Source: Takakia lepidozioides
Lineage: Eukaryota > Streptophyta > Takakiopsida > Takakiales > Takakiaceae
Direction of reading: 5' to 3'
NCBI GenBank assembly: GCA_030704615.1
Contig: CM060732.1
Span: 32,841,053 to 32,905,052, forward strand
Length of the DNA stretch: 64,000 nucleotides
Every line of letters begins with the position of its first letter. Position 1 is the stretch's first letter. Shown one piece after another: positions 56,201 to 64,000 of this stretch. Position numbers and translations under genes: made by a program. The notes beneath the pieces are model-generated. The model saw only the letters and a list, made by a program, of their open reading frames with translations. It had not been told where the DNA came from and did not search any database.

Positions 56201-57500
56201 CTTCAAAGTTTATTAATTCATAGTGATGTCAATGGTAATTCTGACAATTATCGGGCTCTGAGCCTAGTCTCGTTCTCATTCCTCGAAAGATGGACTTGGT
56301 TCTTTCCTCACTGACTACGGTGTGTGTGCCTCATGGTGTACCAGGGGGTTTACTTTTTTTCCCCAAATAATCCCAAATAAAGTTATTCCAGGCCCTTGGT
56401 CCCCGTTCATTAAAAAAAAGAATGAGGCTGATTGTATCATATGTTGTGAATAATATGAGGGATCATAAGCGCATTTCTTCAATCCAAAGATAACGATCAA
56501 ATGAAACCAAATAAGGCCATGTACGAGTGCCTCGTCCACGAAACTAGTGCCTTAGAGATCCAAGTTGAGTTGAATATAGCATTGGAAACTGCCCGCCCGT
56601 GTACTCTAAGAAAATGACTCATCATACAAACCTAAAGCTTTTCACAGAGCTGAGGCCCTTATATGGTATGCAAGACAATGGTACGCTCCAGTGTTGTGTG
56701 GATCCAGGTTTTGACCCCGGGTAACCCGCGGGTTAGGAGCCGGGTTACTTGGACCCAGACCCACCTAATCTAGAAAAACCTAGATCCTGACCCGGGTTCA
56801 TTTTGGACCCAGACCCGGACCCACCTGCTAGTCCAGAACCCGCAAAACCCGCTACCCGCGGGGCCAATATAGCGGGTTGGGTCCGGGTTTTAGTTCTAAC
56901 AAATATATGTATCCATATGTATATATATTTATATTTAAAAATTATTAAAAAAAATGTGAACCTTACCCCGGGAGACCTCGAGACGAGCCTCCCCTTCTTC
57001 ACTTGCTCAACTTATTGCAAGTACCACGATAGTCCACCTCATTTTCTCTCTATCTTTGAATTTATTTTTCTACTTGTTTAGGGTGGGACGTGCGGGGTCC
57101 GCCAGGCTAAGATGTGGATTGTTTTGCTGGTTGTGCAGAGCAGAGCAGGGAGGCCGCAGCAGCAGGCAGCCCCCACCACTCTTGAAGGTAGGCCAGCTCC
57201 CACATTGCATGCTTTGAGAGTAAATGGTTGCTTCTAAAAATGGGCCAAGGTAGCCATCTCGTAATAAAGGGACTAATGAACGAGAAGAGACGTTCTTCGT
57301 AGTCTCAATCTATCTCTTGCAAATCGGACTAGGGACATTGAGAGTCCATAATTTACAAGTTAGTGTAAAAGTCATCCTTGAATCTCAACTGATCCTTAAA
57401 ATGTGCTCATTGATCGCCTCCTATTATGCAATAGGAGATTGGCACCCGATGATGCCGGTATTGTTTTTTAAAATAGATCCGTGTTTGTCCCCACCACACC
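53281..57500. other. Repeat-derived intergenic DNA
   Basis: No gene recognised. SINE 3'-end relics occur near 53715-53770 (minus), 55250-55290 (plus) and 56385-56420 (plus). A low-complexity block of gacccagacccggaccc words lies at 56705-56890. Other short frames (54148-54408, 55796-56164) resemble decayed coding DNA but show no family motif. Confidence 0.45.
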
Positions 57501-57519
57501 ATGTGCTTCCAGTCCTCCA

Positions 57520-58140
57520 ATGGAATGCAGCTTTGGTGTTGTGGCCTCTTCAATGAATCACCAACAGAGATGGACTTCAATGCATGTTTGGGCATCGAGT
57601 ATATGAGAGACCTTGGGTCTGTAGTACCTTGGTATCTCTGTAAGTATTACCCCATCCACTGTGACCCCTCTCGTTGTTTCATACAGATCATGTCAATGCG
57701 CGACTCTCCAATCCCTCCTTCAGATGTTCTTTGCAAGTCCATGCTAATTGCCCGATTTTTCTTCCGGACTCTTTATACAAGACTTGCTCCAAACCAACAC
57801 ACTTGAGATGTCCGGCCAGAGTGAGAGATCAGAGGGGGAGGAGGCACAAGAAGAGCAGGAAGAGAGCTAAGCAAAAATAAGCTACTGCCCGCCGAAGTCT
57901 AGTTGTGCCTTGGCCAGGGGGCAGTGTACAAGGTAGTGTTCTATGGATTCAATGGCTATTTTATTACAGAATAAGCAGGAGGTCGCCATCTTTGAAGAAG
58001 GCAGCAACTGGAAGAATTATGTTGGCCAATTTCCAAAGGAAAGCACTGATTTTCGCTGGTCGTTGCTTTAAGCAAAAGCAAGCTTCTAGCTTTTGGCAAT
58101 AAAATGGGTCAGGCCGAGCTGCAAACGGTATCCAATTCTA
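57520..58140 (-). pseudogene. LINE/reverse-transcriptase zf-RVT domain relic
   Basis: On the minus strand near 58080-57900 a broken frame reads KQRPAKISAFLWKLANIILP and then, after a frame break, ESIEHYLVHCP. This is the wording of the plant zf-RVT domain at the C-terminus of LINE polyproteins (KI-AFLWKL...ESxEHxLVHCP). Stops and frameshifts show it is dead. Its orientation is opposite to the LINE at 58258-59538, so it is a separate insertion. Confidence 0.55.
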
Positions 58141-58257
58141 ACTGTGTAGCCTAGGAAGGAAATGCGAGCATTGTGCATTCAAGACTACTCCGCCAAGACA
58201 AATTGCAAACCACTGAGCGGACTGATTGAGGATAAGCCCAGACCAAGAGCGGATTGA

Positions 58258-59538
58258 TTGAGGATACTACCAAAAACGAAAGTTTGTCGTTGCAATTCTT
58301 GCACTCTTCAATCTGCAAAAACAAAAACAAAAAGGAAAGAACAAAAAGTCGGTGCCGACTTATCTTCGACTATGAACAAAAAATGTGCAGTGGTAGCAAT
58401 CAACGACAGAGGAGAGGGAGGAAGTGATCTTAAGTGGCAGTGGGGTAGCCAAGAGATCCCGGTCCTCCCTTCCTACACTTACCTAGGCGTTGAGTTTTCC
58501 TCCAATTGTAATTGGGATGCACATATACGGAAAAGTTGTTCAAACTGGTAAGGGCAAAGCTCTGGGGCACACTAAATTTTTCCACTGCAGAGGGGTCATC
58601 TCTGAATTAAGAAAACCATGCTTTGTCAAGTTATTAGACCTGCCTTGGAGTACGGATCTGCTATATGGGTTGATAACTCCAACCAGGCTAAGTCTCTAGA
58701 ATCCATTCAAGTGGGGGTGCTTAAGGAGTGTATGTCAGCATGGAGAAAACAGCCAATGTGGCTGTTCGGGGGTGAGTTTGGCATCCCATCCTTAAGCTCC
58801 CGACGAGATGAATTCAAGGTCAGATGGTGGGGTCAGCTGCAACATATGCCCAACACCAGATATCCTAAGTTGATCGACTCTAAATCTTGGAAACAGGACC
58901 GCCCTGTCAAACAGACTAAGTCCTGGCAGAAGAGAGTAGAAAAGATTCTCAAGGACCTGGACCTGGATCCGCAAGTCTTGACCCTGCTGGATAAATCTGC
59001 CTTACAGGCTGTAGTGTCTGAAGCCATGTCTGTTGCCATGAGATTGTCTGATGAAAATGAAGTTAGGCAGAGAACTTCCCTGAACTTGTTTCCAGTCAGT
59101 GACATGGGGGTGGACATCTTGGATGACCTAAAGGGTCCACCCACTCTCGACACTAGACTGAAATTTAAACTCAGGGCAGGAAGCCTACCTTTGAACAGCA
59201 AACAGAAGCAGATCGGAAAGGGAGAGTGCAATTGTCCGTTGTGTGGGCAATCTGAAGACAGTATTCATTTTCTGATACGCTGTCCGGGGTTCTCTCACCA
59301 AAGAGACGCTCTCTTCAATTCTATCAAGGGAATTGTGCCTGTACCCCTGTTTACCAACTTTGAAAGACTCGAGGCTGAGCCAAAAGCCCAGGCCCTCCTG
59401 AGGCCTAGTTTTTGGGCAAATCACACACAACAGATTGATGCTTGTGTGAAGGGATTTCTAGAGGATATCTGGAAAACCCGGATCAATGCTTTATACGAAG
59501 GTAAGTCTTACTACCAACATCATAGGGTCATTGTCTGA
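58258..59538 (+). pseudogene. LINE ORF2 3' half (RT end and zinc finger)
   Basis: Frame 58258-58551 has the RT C-terminal wording SYTYLGVEFSSNCNWDAHIRK. After a frameshift near 58545, frame 58618-59538 continues with RPALEYGSAIWVDNSNQAK, FGIPSLSSRRDEFKVRWWG and a terminal zinc finger CPLCGQSEDSIHFLIRC. The catalytic RT palm is missing, so this is a 5'-truncated non-LTR element. The 39126-39602 fragment is a relative. Confidence 0.78.
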
Positions 59539-59990
59539 CTCACTGCCCGGGGTGCTATCACCATATAGACCACCGGATATCCAAGCTATCAATTGAATTG
59601 TGTCTGCACCTGTGTTTACAAACATTGAGAGTCTTTAGGCCTTTTGGGGCTCCGATGTTGGGCTCCGCCATACAGCCATTTGCTGATTGTGTGAATAGAT
59701 GTCCACTCCCTATGTGCAAAACCCAGATGGATGTTATGTTTCCTGGTAAGTGTGTATGATGGTACTGATGTGAACCCGCCCACATTATGTTTCTTCACCA
59801 ATGAATGGCCTTACATGTTATGAGGACATTCTGTCCCTCTCATTTTCAGTTTTTGGCACTTGCGCTGCAGGGGAGTGGGTTTGAGGTCAGCCAATCCATA
59901 GTTGTGGTTGTGGGATCGTTTGTGCTCTGGTGACGTTGTGTTCAGTAGGACTACAGCTGATGCACCTTGTGTGTGGGATGTTTTTGGCAG

Positions 59991-60539
59991 CGGAAGGGGA
60001 GTGAAGCTGCAGCAAAGCACTCACAGCCACCACACAATGCCAACCAACACCAACCTTGGCACCCACCCCCTGCCGCATGGTCTCCACAACAAAGTGCACC
60101 ATGGGGAGCCCCCCCTGCTTCGGGGTCGTGGCGCTGGCTTCCTGATGCTGGCACGTCACAATGGGGGCCTCCCACATCTCCATACGGCCCTCCCCCCTCC
60201 GGCACACATCAGTCACCCCCCACAACGTATGACGGCGCTGCTCCAGAGCATGGGGGCAGGAAACGGATATCAGAGCTGAGGAAGGAACGACGCCATGCCA
60301 TGAAACAATGGGAAGGAGATGGAGAGGGAAGGGTGGCTGCAGGGCTAAAGCGCCACAAGGTGGAGGTGCATGGAAATGGAGTCATCAATGTTGGCTGCGA
60401 AGGTAAGGAACACTGGCAGCGTGATTTGCGTGGCCTGGCATTGCGTTACCTTGACTCAAGCATACAAGACATTGACCAGCAGTCCAAGAGTGCCATGTCA
60501 ACAGGAGGTTTACTATTTCATGAGCGCATGAGCCCATGA
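59991..60539 (+). CDS. Pro/His-rich basic protein exon, unknown function
   Basis: An open frame of about 183 residues begins after a good 3' splice site (tttttggcag at 59981-59990), with no ATG at its start. It is Pro/Gln/His/Gly-rich at first, then basic and helical (GGRKRISELRKERRHAMKQW, RGLALRYLDSSIQDIDQ). It may be the last exon of a host or transposon gene. The stop at 60537-60539 lies within an atgagcc repeat. Not recognised. Confidence 0.35.
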   Translation, partial: RKGSEAAAKHSQPPHNANQHQPWHPPPAAWSPQQSAPWGAPPASGSWRWLPDAGTSQWGPPTSPYGPPPSGTHQSPPTTYDGAAPEHGGRKRISELRKERRHAMKQWEGDGEGRVAAGLKRHKVEVHGNGVINVGCEGKEHWQRDLRGLALRYLDSSIQDIDQQSKSAMSTGGLLFHERMSP

Positions 60540-60565
60540 GCCTATGAGCCTATGAGCTCATGAGC
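60530..60565 (+). repeat. Short tandem repeat (atgagcc)n
   Basis: About five copies of (c)atgagcc(t/c) at the end of the preceding open frame. Confidence 0.6.
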
Positions 60566-60659
60566 GGGCATCCGCGGAATTGGAATTTTCCTGCCTTTAT
60601 TGACGGTGTTATGTCCTCTTACCTCGGTAATAGGGTCTGTTTCTCCTGGTCCAGGATGC

Positions 60660-60950
60660 GGAATGAGGAATTTCGGCGCCGTTATTCCCAAGAGCAGTGT
60701 GCTAAAATGGTGTTTTGAAGACATCCACCGGGGTATTTCGGCACCGAAATTACCTCTTAAAATGTGATATAGTGCGGTATTTAAAGGCGCAGAACGGGCA
60801 ATTTCGGCGCCGAAATACCCAAGTGGAATGTGGTGAAGTGTCTTGTGCTGAAGGCTTCCATCGCAATATTTTGGTGCAGTAATTCATCCGTGGAATTTTT
60901 GAGGCCCATATAACGAAGGCGCAAACTGGGCTATTTCGGCGCCAAATTTC
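60660..60950. repeat. Cluster of TTTCGGCGCCGAAA palindromes
   Basis: Four clear copies (60669, 60734, 60801, 60932) and one degenerate copy (60865) of a 14-18 bp GC-centred palindrome lie downstream of the minus-strand gene. ATTTCGGCGCCGAAAT at 60801-60816 is perfect. Further copies lie in that gene's introns. Confidence 0.75.
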
Positions 60951-61300
60951 CCAATAGGAATGTTAGAAACGGCAGGGTTTTCATGGCTTCAAGTTCCCGG
61001 GTCGATGGTGTGCATAAATTACTTGTAGGGTTCTTCACTGAAGTTTGCGTCTCTTCTGCTTTTATTATAGATTTTGGTTGGCGGAAGAAATGTAGGGAAT
61101 GGACAAGCAGTCTGAACACAATGATTTTTCAAATCGTCAATATATTCATTAAGTGTTTCAGAACTGTACAACAAAAGGATCCAAATGAGACTTTGCTATG
61201 GTGAGGATCCGCTATCACTGTCCGATGCATCCCCGCCCTCATGCAAGGATGGCTGCCTTCCACCTGCCTCCGAACCTGCACTGCCGCTACCGCTGTTACT

Positions 61301-63960
61301 CTAAGAAGCCCTCCCCTCAAAAATACCATCCTCACCAGCCGGAACTGTCCACCTGGGTGCGGAAGTGTCCTCGACATTCCCCTCGCTCTCGGACGCGGAT
61401 TCTATTACGAACTTCCCTACTCTGCCTTTCACAATTCTATGTTTGGCCTCACGCCTCATTATAATTCTCTGCTCATTCCCGTATGTCAATTGCTCTAACC
61501 GAGTAGGCCTATCCTCCCTCCTGATGGCTTCTTTGGCAGCCGTGTCTACATAGGCTGGTAGAAAAAAGGGCTTCTGGGGACTCGCGAGAAACGATTTTCT
61601 GGCAAAGAATGGCCGATGCGATTCTGTCTCCTCCTCTGCAACGGGGTCCGATTCGAGCAAGTCTCCCAGCTTCTCCTCGTCGGACGACTCTGCAAGGCTG
61701 AGTGTACGCACAAACATAGAATGAAGTACATTAGAGAATTCAAACAGGGAATCATCGGCAGGTTGCATGGTCCCTACAACCGAAACCAATACACTTACTA
61801 TGGTGCAACTCACTCGAAGACAGGCATTGGGGGAAGCGGCTTCGGGCGCCCCTGCATCGAACGAATTTCCCGGACTTCCTCCTCTTCATCTTCCTCCTCT
61901 CCTTCCACGTCCTCTTCTGCGTTTTTGGGATCCTCAGTCGGAGGCAGACGCTGAAGGCCCGCCAAATTGTAATCGTACAAGGCCGTATCCCCCTCAAATG
62001 AGAACACAAATCGGTTCGACATCCTTCCCGCCCACATACAGGCACCTGCGAATTCATACGACAACCACAGCCAAACTCAAGAATGAGTCGCTTCCTCGCA
62101 CAAGCAAACATACAGAAACGGAAATGGTGTCAATTTCGGTGCCGCATTCAATTAACGTTCTCACCTGTATTTGCAGTGACGTCAAGGACCCTGCCTTCAA
62201 CATCCGTACACGTTTCCATGAGCGTCTGGATGAATGCAGGACTCCTGGTCCTGCCATACCTCCATGGCTTGCCCGACAAATCACAAAGAATGTCCTTCTC
62301 TCCCACATGGTTGAACAGGACGTTATACTCCAGTGGATCAACTGTGGAATCAACAAGTCTTCCTGCTTCACGTAATTTGAATTTCGAATGTTCCTTCGCA
62401 AAATGCCTGAAAGATAAGAGTCTGCAGAGAAGGAAATGAAAACGTCAGAGGTGGCCTACATGTACAGGGGCAATTTCGGCCCAGAAATTGACATAGCAGA
62501 GGAGAACCACAGCATACCTTCTGGCCATCGTTGAGAAGACCCTGCGTGTTGATGCAAGTCCAGATCTTTTTCAGGATGGGTGCTGCACTTCTCCCCGTCC
62601 ATACTTTGATATCATTCTCAGTGACTTCTCCATCGGCTGCTAGCACAACAACACAGCCAACGTCGTCCAACATGTTGGCTGCGAACCCGAATGTGTGGCT
62701 CCAGTATCGTTCGTCGTACTTGTTCCACCAGGGAACTGAGCCCAGCCCCAGTATCTCCTGCCCATCCGGGATATCCACAAGGATCATGTCGATGGAGGCT
62801 TTCACCGCCCTGCCCCCGACTGTGCTCTTTTTGCCGTGGCTCATCGCCACAAAATACTCCATCATCTTTGTGTAGCCAGGAGTGTCCTCCATATCATTGC
62901 CAGTGGCCTTCCTCTTCCCCTTCCCCGGTGGGCCTCGATCGCCTTCCTCAAACTCGTTATCTCCAGCCTTCTGGTCAGAGCAGTTAGGAAATTTTCATTA
63001 ACACACTCCACAATTGTGGGTGTTTTGAGGACTTCCCTGCCCGCAATGTGCACCGCACGGTAGGGTCTGCCAGGTGCATCCTCGTATAGTGATCTCTTCG
63101 CAGCCGACCCCCGGAGCGCTGGCCCTTGTGAATTTTCGGACGAGGTGTGGCCCCCTGGGTGTTTTCCTGCTGGAAATCGTCGTCGGAATCCTCCTCATCT
63201 GGCTGACTGTGTTGCTGCTTCTTCTTCTTGGGTGTGGGGGTCTTCGTCTCTTGCCCCTGTTTGCGCGTTCTTTTCTTCCTGTCCTTGGGCTGCTCAGCTG
63301 CCTGCTTCTCCATCTGCTCCTTCACCAACGCTGCCGCCTTGGCTGACTTTCTCAGTGCTTTCTGCTTGGCTGCCTCCTCTGCTTTCAGTCTTTCCGCGTC
63401 CTCTGGTTGGGGATCCGATTGCGCCTTCATAGCCCTGGCATTCGCTTCCTTCTTCAAGTTAACCTCCGAGAGGTCAACGGTCCCACTTGGGAGATCCACA
63501 TACCAGGGGCAGTTTACCAAATGCTCGGCATGCCACTCCTTCGCCATTACTTCTGTGTACATCGTTCCACGACCTCCAGGTGTCCTCCACGCCAGGAAGA
63601 ATGGTGGAACCCTTTGAATGGCTCCGGACGGAATGAGTGCAAAGTTTATGTACCTGCAATCACGAGGCAGTTCAACAAAAATCATTCTACCGATGCATCA
63701 TGCAAGTGGAAGTTGTCAATGCACAAGGTATTTCGGCACCGAAATACGGAGTGGACCGTGCCCCAATTACCCAGAACTCACATCTTGCAGAGGTATATTT
63801 CGGCGCCGCAATATCCATCGCTGCTTAACCAAATCATCTAAACTGCAAATAGGGGGATGCATTGTCAGCAGATTACCTGAACAGGACACGCATTGCCGCT
63901 TTGTCGGCACCCTCCTGCTCTTCGATGTATACGCTGCTGCGTCTTGCCTTTGCAATTTCT
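61301..63960 (-). CDS. Beta-class amino-methyltransferase-like protein, partial (continues beyond window)
   Basis: Exons on the minus strand: 63960-63877, 63653-63059, 62970-62518, about 62406-62165, 62045-61814, 61697-61301 (TAG at 61303-61301). Most junctions keep phase; the 62518/62406 junction does not resolve (a missed border or a frameshift). Exon 2 has a basic Lys/Glu-rich region and a KKRTRKQ-type nuclear signal. Exon 3 reads IDMILVDIPDG then ANMLDDVGCVVVLAADGEV, like motif IV and the following strand of beta-class MTases. Exons 4-5 read GRVLDVTANTGACMWAGRM-SNRFVFSFEGD, like motif I (DPFxGxG) and the acidic SAM ribose site. The order IV then I is that of N4-cytosine/N6-adenine MTases, but DIPD replaces D/S-PP-Y and DVTANTG replaces DPFxGTG, so activity is doubtful. 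The last exon is acidic and charged. Confidence 0.5.
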
Positions 63961-64000
63961 CTGAAAAAGAGGTTTGCGAAGCGCCCTCGCCACGACTGCA
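63961..64000 (-). other. Upstream intron and exon edge of the methyltransferase-like gene
   Basis: A 3' splice site (tttttcag on the minus strand) at 63961-63968 precedes the first visible exon. The gene's 5' end lies outside the window. Confidence 0.45.

Noticed and set aside
56705-57002. Asp-Pro repeat protein (DPDPDPPASPEP)
   Set aside because: Derived from gacccagacccggaccc low-complexity DNA, with no supporting exon structure.

Overview
The window looks like nuclear DNA of a streptophyte plant. The support is a 13-exon gene for a plant-type ankyrin/DHHC S-acyltransferase (TIP1/PAT24-like), nested Ty3/gypsy elements, LINE fragments, tRNA-derived SINEs, a possible PIF/Harbinger-type element and simple repeats. 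Large introns and heavy nesting suggest a medium to large genome, such as a seed-free land plant or charophyte. The species cannot be named from the sequence.

980-32380 is one Ty3/gypsy element (A, + strand). It is split twice by two members of another gypsy family, B (+, 1878-12828) and C (-, 18179-29705). Flanking 4-bp duplications (GTTG for B, ACCG for C) let the reading frame of A be followed exactly across both insertions. B and C encode Gag with two zinc knuckles, an aspartic protease, a C5-cytosine DNA methyltransferase (DNMT), reverse transcriptase, RNase H, DDE integrase and a C-terminal PHD finger. All three elements carry frameshifts and stops. Several stops are CGA-to-TGA changes, as expected from decay of methylated CpG.

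The ends of A, B and C are unusual. Each reads A1 - internal - B1 - A2 - B2 (split direct repeats) rather than two equal LTRs. Each has an ACA-NN-TGT junction between B1 and A2, and the same ACA/TGT termini at the integration site. In B and C the primer-binding site just after A1 is an exact reverse complement of the loop of a conserved hairpin inside the same repeat, which points to Tf1-like self-priming.

32.4-42.1 kb is intergenic: SINE pieces, a 1.5-kb element with terminal inverted repeats and TTA duplications, a 58-bp minisatellite and a LINE 3' fragment. 42147-51192 (-) is the S-acyltransferase gene. 51.2-58.2 kb is mostly repeat-derived: ATACCAG palindromes, SINE tails and a zf-RVT relic. 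58.26-59.54 kb (+) is the 3' half of a LINE ORF2. 61301-63960 (-), running to the window edge, is a multi-exon gene for a protein resembling beta-class (N4-cytosine/N6-adenine) amino-methyltransferases, with non-canonical motifs. A perfect GC-centred palindrome recurs in three of its introns and downstream of it.
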